Source: JBGSWE01 sp049292975
GTDB taxonomy: Bacteria; Patescibacteriota; Saccharimonadia; Saccharimonadales; JACDBH01
Length of the DNA: 12,015 nt
NCBI GenBank assembly: GCA_049292975.1
Contig: JBATRZ010000013.1
Location: 1 to 12,015, forward strand
Direction of reading: 5' to 3'
Under the pieces are notes generated by a model. The model worked only from the letters and a program-made list of their open reading frames with translations. It had not been told where the DNA came from and ran no database searches. Positions 5,948 to 12,012 of the stretch are shown in pieces (position 1 is the stretch's first letter; every line of letters begins with the position of its first letter). Position numbers and translations under genes: made by a program.

Positions 5948-6775
5948 ATGGACGATAACCAACCCCGGCCAAACTCACAACAACCCAATCAGAATGTATC
6001 GCAAAGCGAAACGCCGGCCCAGCCATTGCCCGAACCGCAGCCTGCCCAGTCCCCTCAGCCGCCGGCCAAAAAAAGTAAGCTTCGGCTTGTTGTACTGGCA
6101 GCTATCTTATTGCTTGGCGCGGGGGCTGCCTATTACACTCTTGTAATACAAAAAAAAGATAACACGACCGACCCAGCCGGTTCACAACTTTCTGACCAAC
6201 AATTACAAAATAAGGATGTGGCTCTCAAGACTACGTCCTATGAGTCAGGCTTGGAGCACAAGACCACGGTTAGTTTCGAGCATCCTGCGGACTGGGCGGT
6301 CACACAAGGCGAGACACCCATTGAAGGCTATAGTCTTAAACGGCTCACAATTGCTTCACCAGAGGGCCACTATCTGCATGTGTCTGATATGGATGGAAAA
6401 GGCGGCAATTGCGATCCAGACACGGACACCTATACGCTCACTAAAAGATTGGGGTCAAAAACCAACGGCATGGTATTTAAGGAGTACGATGTGCCCACAA
6501 GTGAAAACCAGAGTAATATTCTGATACTGGAAAACGAAGGTAGGGAGTGGTCAGTGCCAGCCCATGACGCCTTAAGGGAGGGACAGAGCCTTACGAACAC
6601 CTGCAATATCAGCGGCTACTCCTCGATAGGAAGCTCCGGTGTCTTTGTAGGAATTTATAACAGCGCCGACGATACTAGTCTCGAAAATCGTCTTGGCTGG
6701 AACGACATCAAAGATGATGATGCTTTTGTACGTATGCTTGAGAGTATGGTTGCGGTAGATAAATCGCCAAACTGA
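5948..6775 (+). CDS. Unknown membrane-anchored extracytoplasmic protein
   Basis: I do not recognise a family. From ATG 5948 it has 275 residues: a Pro/Gln-rich disordered cytoplasmic N-terminus (about 1-40), a basic KKSK patch, one membrane segment (LRLVVLAAILLLGAGAAYY, about 45-67), then a soluble domain of about 200 residues outside. The domain has two widely spaced cysteines (GGNCDPD and NTCNISG) that may form a disulfide, and a FEHPADWAV segment reminiscent of small lipoprotein or PsbP-like beta domains, which is only a resemblance. AGGAGG at 5936-5941 is 6 nt before 5948 and 3 nt before the alternative ATG 5945. It follows rpiB by 14 bp and is probably cotranscribed. It ends in TGA, with an in-frame TAA two codons later; every other full-length gene in the window ends in TAA or TAG. 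Confidence 0.75.
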   Translation: MDDNQPRPNSQQPNQNVSQSETPAQPLPEPQPAQSPQPPAKKSKLRLVVLAAILLLGAGAAYYTLVIQKKDNTTDPAGSQLSDQQLQNKDVALKTTSYESGLEHKTTVSFEHPADWAVTQGETPIEGYSLKRLTIASPEGHYLHVSDMDGKGGNCDPDTDTYTLTKRLGSKTNGMVFKEYDVPTSENQSNILILENEGREWSVPAHDALREGQSLTNTCNISGYSSIGSSGVFVGIYNSADDTSLENRLGWNDIKDDDAFVRMLESMVAVDKSPN

Positions 6776-6814
6776 CCCTAACCTTTTATTATATCACAGT
6801 AATATAGCTTTTGT

Positions 6815-6856
6815 CAAGGGGCGCCTCTGTCTTTACAGAGGACATGGCGCCCTTTG
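6815..6856 (+). terminator. Strong GC-rich hairpin, probable terminator after the unknown membrane protein
   Basis: CAAGGGGCGCC 6815-6825 pairs with GGCGCCCTTTG 6846-6856 (11 bp, one G-T). Inside, TCTGT 6826-6830 pairs with ACAGA 6835-6839 across a CTTT loop, and a 6-nt bulge sits on the right. An alternative is the 7-bp CCTCTGT/ACAGAGG helix. No long T-run follows, so termination is likely but not assured. It separates the upstream block from the promoter of the Rpe-like gene. Confidence 0.5.
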
Positions 6857-6866
6857 CTTCTGCATA

Positions 6867-6891
6867 TAATTGTTGTTAATCACAACAATTA
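6867..6891. promoter_or_regulatory. Perfect inverted repeat, operator-like
   Basis: TAATTGTTGT 6867-6876 and ACAACAATTA 6882-6891 are perfect 10-bp arms separated by 5 bp. The site sits 16 bp upstream of the predicted -35 of the Rpe-like gene. Its symmetry and size fit a dimeric helix-turn-helix regulator site. It could also form a small hairpin in transcripts reading in from upstream. No regulator gene is in the window. Confidence 0.4.
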
Positions 6892-6907
6892 GCAAGTAAA
6901 GTCAATA

Positions 6908-6936
6908 TTTACCCCTGTTATTAAACCGTTTATGCT
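6908..6936 (+). promoter_or_regulatory. Predicted promoter giving a leaderless mRNA for the Rpe-like gene
   Basis: TTTACC at 6908-6913 and TATGCT at 6931-6936 are separated by 17 bp. Transcription would start around 6943-6945, at or next to the ATG at 6945. There is no Shine-Dalgarno before that ATG, in keeping with a leaderless message. Confidence 0.4.
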
Positions 6937-6944
6937 ATGCACAT

Positions 6945-7574
6945 ATGAGTGTTATCTGTCCGACGGTGATGGGGAAGGATCCGCGAGAGTACCGCGCCGC
7001 TATTGAGCGTGTCTGCGAATTCGCCGAGCGTATCCATATAGACTTTACTGATGGCAAGTTCGCGCCTACCCGCCTGATTCCTATCGGAGAGGCCTGGTGG
7101 CCGGTGGGACTAATGGTGGACTTTCATGTTATGTACCAGAAGCCAATGGAACATATCGAGGACATTTTGGTACAGCAGCCGCACCTGGTCATCATCCATG
7201 CAGAGGCTGAAGGGGTCGAGGAATTCCTGGACGAGCTGGAAGGCCTAGGCATCAAACGCGGCGTAGCACTGCTGAAGGATACGCCGGTTGAGACCATCAA
7301 GCCAATCTTAGACAAGCTGGATCACGTGCTGGTCTTTAGCGGCGACCTGGGCTACTACGGCGGCCTGGTGGATTATGCGCTGCTGGATAAGGTGCGTGAG
7401 CTGAAGAAATTAAAGCCTGATCTGGAAACCGGCTGGGATGGTGGCATCAAACTAGCCAGCGCGGCCAAATTGGCCGAAGGCGGTGTAGATGTGCTCAACG
7501 TTGGCGGCTTTATCCAGAATTCCCCCGATCCCGAAGAGGCTTATGCTAAACTTAATGCAGTAATTAGCATATAG
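6945..7574 (+). CDS. Ribulose-phosphate 3-epimerase-like TIM-barrel protein (divergent)
   Basis: Probably interconverts ribulose-5-phosphate and xylulose-5-phosphate, supplying the transketolase encoded next door. Its 209 residues are close to the usual Rpe length. The Rpe metal and acid/base scaffold is recognisable: H31-I-D33 with a TDGKF follow-on, D59-F-H61-V-M, a VIIHAEA strand, and D165-G-G in GWDGGIK, followed by AEGGVDVLNVGGFI. The usual phosphate/catalytic loop (MSVNPGFGGQ-like) is replaced by FSGDLGYYGGL, and the N-terminal APSIL strand is CPTVM. It may therefore be a lineage-specific epimerase or act on a related sugar phosphate. Operon position beside the transketolase halves supports the pentose phosphate role. 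The TAG stop is the first paired triplet of palindrome B. Confidence 0.75.
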   Translation: MSVICPTVMGKDPREYRAAIERVCEFAERIHIDFTDGKFAPTRLIPIGEAWWPVGLMVDFHVMYQKPMEHIEDILVQQPHLVIIHAEAEGVEEFLDELEGLGIKRGVALLKDTPVETIKPILDKLDHVLVFSGDLGYYGGLVDYALLDKVRELKKLKPDLETGWDGGIKLASAAKLAEGGVDVLNVGGFIQNSPDPEEAYAKLNAVISI

Positions 7575-7697
7575 GGCTTACGCACAATGCACATTTCGAA
7601 TGAAAACCTGCGTCAAAAAGTTTCACCGTATGTAAAATACGCCTCAACTTTTTTGCCCGGCTATTCATCCGAACTGCATTATTGTGCAAAATCCCTA
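7572..7697. repeat. Long imperfect palindrome B (126 bp) between the rpe-like gene and tktN
   Basis: Paired blocks from outside in: TAGGG 7572-7576 (TAG is the upstream stop) with CCCTA 7693-7697; GCACAAT 7582-7588 with ATTGTGC 7681-7687; GCA 7589-7591 with TGC 7675-7677; a 10-bp block 7595-7604 with 7664-7673 (9 of 10 paired); CC 7607-7608 with GG 7659-7660; CAAAAA 7614-7619 with TTTTTG 7650-7655; GTT 7620-7622 with AAC 7646-7648; CGTAT 7627-7631 with ATACG 7637-7641 around a GTAAA loop. The right end overlaps the AGGA ribosome-binding site of tktN. The sequence is unrelated to palindromes C and D. Confidence 0.75.
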
Positions 7698-7711
7698 GGA
7701 ATAAAAATAGG

Positions 7712-8557
7712 ATGACAATAACCGAACTTGAACTGCAGGCTAATCTGATCCGCCAGGACATTATTAAGATGCTGGAAGAAGCGGGTTCGGGCCACTCGGC
7801 CGGACCGCTTGGCCTGGCCGATGTCTTTACCGCCCTGTATTTCGATGTCATGCAGCATGACCCTAAGAACCCGGCCTGGGAAAAGCGCGACATCTTCTTG
7901 CTAAGTAACGGCCACTGCGTACCGGTGCAGTATGCCACCATGGCCAATGCCGGTTACTTTGACCGTAAAGAACTTATGACCCTGCGCAAGCTTGGCTCAA
8001 GATTGCAGGGCCACCCGGAGCGCACCAGGCTGCCGGGGCTCGAGACTACCAGCGGCCCGCTTGGTTGCGGCCTGGCCCAGGCCAGCGGTATGGCGCTGGC
8101 TATGCGTATGAACAAAGAACACCACCGCTGGCTGTATGTAGTCATGGGCGACGGCGAGCTGGACGAGGGCAACGTGTGGGAAGCCGCCATGCTGGCCAGC
8201 AAATATAAGCTAAACAACATCATCGGCATCATCGATCGCAATAATATCCAGATAGACGGTCCGACCGAATCAGTTATGCCGCTGGAAGACCTCAAGGCCA
8301 AGTGGGAAGCCTTTGGCTGGCATGTCATAGACGTAGACGGCAATAACATCGAGGATGTTATTGATGCCTGCGCTATGGCCCGCGCCATTATCGAAAAACC
8401 CGTCATAATTATCGCTCACACCGTACCAGGCAAGGGCGTAGACTTTATGGAGTACGACTTCCACTGGCACGGTATGCCGCCCAACCACGACCAGGCAAAG
8501 GAAGCTTTGCATGACCTGCGTACCTTGAAGGGCAAAATCAGGAGTGAGCATGAGTAG
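7712..8557 (+). CDS. Transketolase, N-terminal (thiamine diphosphate-binding) subunit
   Basis: First half of a split transketolase; with the next gene it transfers two-carbon ketol units in the non-oxidative pentose phosphate pathway. From ATG 7712 it has 281 residues, the usual size of stand-alone N-terminal subunits. Landmarks: GSGHSAGPLGLADV near the N-terminus, LSNGHCVPVQYA, and the ThDP motif G146-D-G-E followed by EGNVWEAA and D175-R-N177-N, with HTVPGKGV further on. The domain gives magnesium and pyrophosphate binding but lacks the Pyr domain supplied by the partner. AGGA at 7697-7700 lies 11 nt before the ATG and touches the closing arm of palindrome B. In-frame TTG 7682 would start inside the palindrome and was rejected. 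Confidence 0.93.
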   Translation: MTITELELQANLIRQDIIKMLEEAGSGHSAGPLGLADVFTALYFDVMQHDPKNPAWEKRDIFLLSNGHCVPVQYATMANAGYFDRKELMTLRKLGSRLQGHPERTRLPGLETTSGPLGCGLAQASGMALAMRMNKEHHRWLYVVMGDGELDEGNVWEAAMLASKYKLNNIIGIIDRNNIQIDGPTESVMPLEDLKAKWEAFGWHVIDVDGNNIEDVIDACAMARAIIEKPVIIIAHTVPGKGVDFMEYDFHWHGMPPNHDQAKEALHDLRTLKGKIRSEHE

Positions 8558-8563
8558 AAGTAT

Positions 8564-8664
8564 GCGCTATGCAGGCACATTGAACCCAAGCGACCACTTT
8601 ACGGGCGAGCAAGGCTCGGCCCGTGGCGCTTGCTCAGTCATTTTGGTCCAACATGCCTGCGCGC
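8564..8664. repeat. Structured element C (101 bp), copy 1 of the shared-core foldback
   Basis: Outer stem: GCGC 8564-8567 with 8661-8664; GCAGGCA 8571-8577 with TGCCTGC 8654-8660; TTG 8580-8582 with CAA 8649-8651; ACC 8584-8586 with GGT 8645-8647; GAC 8592-8594 with GTC 8637-8639. Core: left strand CACTTTACGGG 8595-8605 and right strand GCCCGTGGCGCTTGCTCA 8619-8636, in which ACGGG pairs with CCCGT and leaves an asymmetric internal loop and a bulged G8619. The apical stem is CGAGC 8606-8610 with GCTCG 8614-8618, loop AAG. It lies between the tktN stop (6 nt before) and the tktC ribosome-binding site. The core strands recur exactly in element D. Confidence 0.85.
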
Positions 8665-8680
8665 CCGCGGGAGGCGAAAG

Positions 8681-9652
8681 ATGAACATGTATCTCGTAGA
8701 TATTAATGGTGAGCTGGCTAGCGAACCAATCCGCAAAGGCTTTGGCCGCGGTTTGAAAATCGCAGGTGAGCAGAACGAACACGTCGTGGCTGCCTGTGCC
8801 GATTTGACTGATTCGACCCAGATGAGCCTGTTCAAAGAAGCTTTTCCAGATAGGTTTGTGGAAATCGGCGTAGCCGAGCAAAATCTGGTGACGGTAGGCT
8901 CCGGCCTGGCTGCCCAGGGCAAGATTCCGTTTGTCTCCAGCTATGCTGCCTTTAGCCCGGGCCGCAACTGGGAACAGATCCGCACCACAATTTGTCTGAA
9001 TGAGCAGCCGGTTAAAGTAGTTGGCTCGCACGCTGGCATATCAGTTGGTCCGGACGGGGCAACCCACCAGATGCTTGAGGACCTGGCAATTATGCGGGCG
9101 CTGCCGAACATGGTGGTGCTGGCACCGGCCGATGCCGTGGAAGCCGAGAAAATGACCATTGCCATGGCCAAGGACCGCCGGCCAAATTACATGCGTTTGG
9201 CGCGTGAGGCCACACCTGTGTTCACGACCGCAGAGACGCCGTTTGAAATTGGTAAGGCATATGTGCTGGCAGAAGGCCGCGACGTCACCATTATCGCCAC
9301 CGGCACCATGACCTATCAGGCATTATTAGCAGTAGAAAAACTGGCCAAGGACGGTATCGAGGCAGAAATAATCCACTGCCCGACCGTCAAGCCGCTTGAT
9401 TCCAGCACTATCCTGGCCAGCGTCAAAAAAACCGGCAGGGCGGTAACCGCCGAGGAAGCCCAGATTACCGGCGGCTTGGGCGGGGCGGTGGCCGAACTGT
9501 TAGCCGAAGAACTGCCCGCGCCGCTATGCCGCGTAGGTGTTAAGGATCGCTTTGGCGAGTCTGGCACGCCCGATGAACTGCTCGAAAAATTCGGCCTGAC
9601 TGCCAAGCACATTTCATTAGCGGCTCACCATATTATTGATAAGAAGGTGTAA
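8681..9652 (+). CDS. Transketolase, C-terminal (Pyr and C-terminal domain) subunit
   Basis: Second half of the split transketolase, 323 residues from ATG 8681. It supplies the pyrimidine-binding domain and the C-terminal domain that complete the active site with the N-terminal subunit. Landmarks: ACADLTDST, catalytic-type E66 in EIGVAEQN (the Glu that activates thiamine diphosphate), SSYAAFSPGRNWEQIR, SHAGISVGPDGATHQ, and the C-terminal TGTMTYQALLAVEKL, EEAQITGGLGGAVAELL and KDRFGESGTPDELL blocks. GGGAGG at 8669-8674 sits 6 nt before the ATG and fixes the start; the longer in-frame start at 8630 would lie in element C. The two halves are separated by 123 bp rather than overlapping, and that gap is filled by the structured element. 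Confidence 0.94.
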   Translation: MNMYLVDINGELASEPIRKGFGRGLKIAGEQNEHVVAACADLTDSTQMSLFKEAFPDRFVEIGVAEQNLVTVGSGLAAQGKIPFVSSYAAFSPGRNWEQIRTTICLNEQPVKVVGSHAGISVGPDGATHQMLEDLAIMRALPNMVVLAPADAVEAEKMTIAMAKDRRPNYMRLAREATPVFTTAETPFEIGKAYVLAEGRDVTIIATGTMTYQALLAVEKLAKDGIEAEIIHCPTVKPLDSSTILASVKKTGRAVTAEEAQITGGLGGAVAELLAEELPAPLCRVGVKDRFGESGTPDELLEKFGLTAKHISLAAHHIIDKKV

Positions 9653-9657
9653 TGTCA

Positions 9658-9760
9658 GCACCTCGGGAGTTTTTGTCTCGCCGGGGCACTTTACGGGTAG
9701 CCTTTCAGGCTAGCCCGTGGCGCTTGCTCACCCCTTTGAGCCAAAAAGCTCCCGAGGTGC
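9658..9760. repeat. Structured element D (103 bp), copy 2 of the shared-core foldback
   Basis: Outer stem: GCACCTCGGGAG 9658-9669 with CTCCCGAGGTGC 9749-9760 (12 perfect pairs); TTTTTG 9670-9675 with CAAAAA 9742-9747 (G9748 bulged); CTC 9677-9679 with GAG 9738-9740; GGGG 9683-9686 with CCCC 9731-9734. Core identical to element C: CACTTTACGGG 9687-9697 and GCCCGTGGCGCTTGCTCA 9713-9730, with bulged G9713. The apical stem TAGCCT 9698-9703 with AGGCTA 9707-9712 (loop TTC) differs completely from C yet is fully paired. The outer closing arm contains the GAGG that serves as ribosome-binding site for the transporter gene. Confidence 0.88.
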
Positions 9761-9767
9761 CCCTTCG

Positions 9768-10661
9768 ATGAGTTGGCAGGCGCTTATACTGCTGCACGCC
9801 TTTGTGGCGGCCTTCCAGACCTTGCAATCCCGGGCGATTGCGCGTATCCCTAAGGCCCGCCACGCCTCTATGGCGGTAAATGCCGTTGCCTTCAGTACGC
9901 TGTTTGTCGGCGGCGTACTTGTTGTATTGGTATCCGGCCCGATTAACTGGAACGAAGCCGCCCTTTATTGTCCGGCGCTGTTTGGCGCAGGTGCCAGCTT
10001 TACGCTGGCTAGTGTTTATATGTACCGCGCACTGGTGTACATGGAAAGCGCGGTTGTCAGCGTGGTCACGACAATCTCGGCCTTCTTTACCTTTGTTATG
10101 GCCGCGTTATTCTTTGGCGAAAGACTAAGCCCCTACCAACTGCTGGGGTCGCTACTACTGCTGCCCGCCATTTGGTATGTCTTGAATCTGGCATCTAAAG
10201 AAAAACAGGGCATAAACGTACACAGCCGGGCTTGGCTGCGGGGCCTAAGCTACGCGCTTATTGCTAGCTTGTGTTTTGCCAGCGGCTTCGTGCTAGAAAA
10301 ATACTCGCTTAATAACGTGTCTATATCTACGTACGTAGGCGTAAGCTGGGGCTTCCAGGTTCTGACTGCCTGGGTACTGCTGTTTGTCTTCCGCCGGCAC
10401 ACCATTAAGATACTGAAGGATACTACGATAACTGTAATGGCCATGCGCCTGGGCGTCTTACGCGGTACGGCAGGGTCGCTGTTTTTGCTGGCGCTTGTAC
10501 GCAGTAACAACGTGACTCTTATGAGCGTTATCTCTAATTTCCGCATCATTGTAGTGGCTATCTTGGCCGGAGTGCTGCTAAAAGAGCGCGATCATTACAC
10601 CGAAAAGCTGGCAGCGGCGGCGGTAGCGTTTGTGGCGCTAGGCATCATTTTTTGGAACTAA
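9768..10661 (+). CDS. EamA-type (drug/metabolite transporter superfamily) permease
   Basis: Integral inner-membrane transporter of 297 residues with about ten hydrophobic helices in two EamA repeats. The ends of the repeats are recognisable: FFGERLSPYQLLGSLLLLPAIW closes the first half and LLKERDHYTEKLAAAAVAF the second. Each carries the Glu-Arg pair common before the last helix of an EamA unit. The substrate cannot be read from sequence. Its place between transketolase and aldolase suggests export or import of a sugar-related or nucleoside metabolite, which is only an inference. The start is ATG 9768, with GAGGTG 9754-9759 8 nt upstream inside the closing arm of element D. The in-frame GTG at 9717 would put 17 residues inside the structured core and was rejected. 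Confidence 0.85.
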   Translation: MSWQALILLHAFVAAFQTLQSRAIARIPKARHASMAVNAVAFSTLFVGGVLVVLVSGPINWNEAALYCPALFGAGASFTLASVYMYRALVYMESAVVSVVTTISAFFTFVMAALFFGERLSPYQLLGSLLLLPAIWYVLNLASKEKQGINVHSRAWLRGLSYALIASLCFASGFVLEKYSLNNVSISTYVGVSWGFQVLTAWVLLFVFRRHTIKILKDTTITVMAMRLGVLRGTAGSLFLLALVRSNNVTLMSVISNFRIIVVAILAGVLLKERDHYTEKLAAAAVAFVALGIIFWN

Positions 10662-10663
10662 TC

Positions 10664-10672
10664 TGCTATGAT
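10664..10672 (+). promoter_or_regulatory. Extended -10 promoter candidate for the aldolase gene
   Basis: TGCTATGAT at 10664-10672 is a TGN-extended -10 with a good TATGAT hexamer, directly after the transporter stop. No clear -35 precedes it, as is tolerated for extended -10 promoters. Transcription would start near 10679, about 35 nt before the aldolase ATG. Confidence 0.4.
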
Positions 10673-10713
10673 AAGCGTAATAAGTAACAAAAACGATAAC
10701 TAGAGGTGGGCGT

Positions 10714-11625
10714 ATGTCACAGACTTTAACCAAAATCAGGCACAATACAGCCGGGGCTAGGGAATTAATGGCCAGAAGCCGCGCCGAAGGTTTTGCCGTG
10801 GGCGCGTTTAATATTGATAACCAGGAAACCCTGATAGCTATCGCCCGTGCTGCAAAAGCCAAGAATGCACCTGTATTGGTAGAAGTAAGCGACGGCGAGG
10901 TAAAGGCTATCGGCCTGCAGAATTTGCGTTGCATGGTAGATAATTACAAGGCCGAGCTGGGCGTAGAAATGTACATCAACCTCGACCATTCGCCCAAGGT
11001 CGAATACGCCCTGGCAGCCATTGATGCCGGCTACGAATTTATCCATATCGATATAAGCAGCGGTAACCACGAAGCCAGCGAAGAGGACATTATTGCCGGC
11101 ACCAAAGCCGTCGTTGATTACGCCAAGTTCACCGGTGCCCTGGTAGAGAGCGAGCCGCATTACTTTGGCGGCAGCTCCAATGTGCACAAAGAAGCCTTTG
11201 ACTACGATGAAATCAAAAAGACCTTTAGCACGCCAGAAGGTGCAAAGGCGTTTGTAGAGGCAACCGGCATAGACACTTTTGCAGCCGCGGTAGGCAATTT
11301 ACATGGCAGCTACCCGGTACCAAAACAGCTAGACCTAGACCTGCTTAAAAGAATCAGGGAAGCGATACCATGCCAGATCAGCTTGCACGGCGGCAGCGGT
11401 ACGCCGGGGCATTATTTTGAAGAAGCCGCCAAGATTGGCGTCAGCAAGGTCAATATAAACTCCGATTTACGCAAAGCCTTCCGTGACACGCTGGTAAAAG
11501 TTTTGCAAGACAATCCGGATGAATACGCCGTGATGAAGCTGATGGACGAAGTCATTGGTGCCGTGCAGGCGGTAGTAGAGGAAAAGATTTCACTGTTTGG
11601 CTCTGCCAGCAAAGCTAGTCACTAA
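10714..11625 (+). CDS. fba: Class II fructose-bisphosphate aldolase
   Basis: Zinc-dependent reversible cleavage of fructose-1,6-bisphosphate to dihydroxyacetone phosphate and glyceraldehyde-3-phosphate, linking the pentose phosphate products to GAPDH. It has 303 residues, within the range of short class II enzymes. Landmarks: VGAFNIDNQET; D91-H92 in NLDHS (catalytic Asp and first zinc His); HIDISSGNHEASEEDI; VESEPHYFGG; H197 in GNLHGSYP; H225 with G226-G-S-G in SLHGGSGTP; and VNINSDLRKAF for phosphate binding. The related tagatose-bisphosphate aldolases share this plan, so the substrate is assigned from the glycolytic context. AGAGGTGGG just upstream (10702-10710) serves as ribosome-binding site. 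It is separated from the transporter by 52 bp containing its own promoter candidate. Confidence 0.93.
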   Translation: MSQTLTKIRHNTAGARELMARSRAEGFAVGAFNIDNQETLIAIARAAKAKNAPVLVEVSDGEVKAIGLQNLRCMVDNYKAELGVEMYINLDHSPKVEYALAAIDAGYEFIHIDISSGNHEASEEDIIAGTKAVVDYAKFTGALVESEPHYFGGSSNVHKEAFDYDEIKKTFSTPEGAKAFVEATGIDTFAAAVGNLHGSYPVPKQLDLDLLKRIREAIPCQISLHGGSGTPGHYFEEAAKIGVSKVNINSDLRKAFRDTLVKVLQDNPDEYAVMKLMDEVIGAVQAVVEEKISLFGSASKASH

Positions 11626-11631
11626 TAGATT

Positions 11632-12012
11632 ATGACAAGCCTACACTCAAAATATTTTGCAGGTTGGGAAGATATCAATTGGGAGACACCGTTTACGTGG
11701 GATGTGATTATTACTGTCATTGTTGTGACTGTTCTTGCACAAATTGGTTTAATGTTTTATGGATTAAACTACTTAGCGGCTAATAAAAAAAGCCAGTATG
11801 TGAAAAAAAGAGCATTACGAATCAGCGTAGTTTTAAGTGCAATAATGATCGTAAGTACCATTTTTTTGACAATCTATATAGATATGCAGAACTTTAGAGG
11901 TATGCCATATTTTTACCAAATCCTTGTATCGTATGCAGTCTTGCAGAGCACATTATTCCTGGTAGTTATAGCTCGTCCCAAAAACCCAAGTTACGTTAAA
12001 ACACGCAAATAA
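11632..12012 (+). CDS. Unknown small three-helix membrane protein
   Basis: No family is recognised. The 126-residue protein has a short polar, aromatic N-terminus (WEDINWETPFTW), then three hydrophobic helices at about 22-45, 63-85 and 93-114. A basic AANKKSQYVKKRALR loop follows the first helix, and the C-terminal tail is basic (ending VKTRK). Positive-inside logic puts that first loop and the tail in the cytoplasm and the N-terminus outside. It begins 6 bp after the aldolase stop and has no visible Shine-Dalgarno, so it would depend on read-through or coupling. Its codons are markedly more A/T-rich than those of the neighbouring metabolic genes, which may reflect membrane composition or separate ancestry. 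It ends just before the window edge. Confidence 0.65.
   Translation: MTSLHSKYFAGWEDINWETPFTWDVIITVIVVTVLAQIGLMFYGLNYLAANKKSQYVKKRALRISVVLSAIMIVSTIFLTIYIDMQNFRGMPYFYQILVSYAVLQSTLFLVVIARPKNPSYVKTRK

Noticed and set aside
8630..8680. Longer N-terminus of the transketolase C subunit from 8630
   Set aside because: The extra 17 residues would come from element C, and ATG 8681 has GGGAGG at ideal spacing.
9658..9760. Ordinary intrinsic terminator after the transketolase gene
   Set aside because: The closing arm is followed by CCCCTTCG rather than a U-run, and the shared internal-loop core with element C is not needed for termination.
9717..9767. Longer N-terminus of the transporter starting at GTG 9717
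   Set aside because: It would translate the conserved structured core of element D. ATG 9768 has a proper Shine-Dalgarno and leads directly into the first membrane helix.
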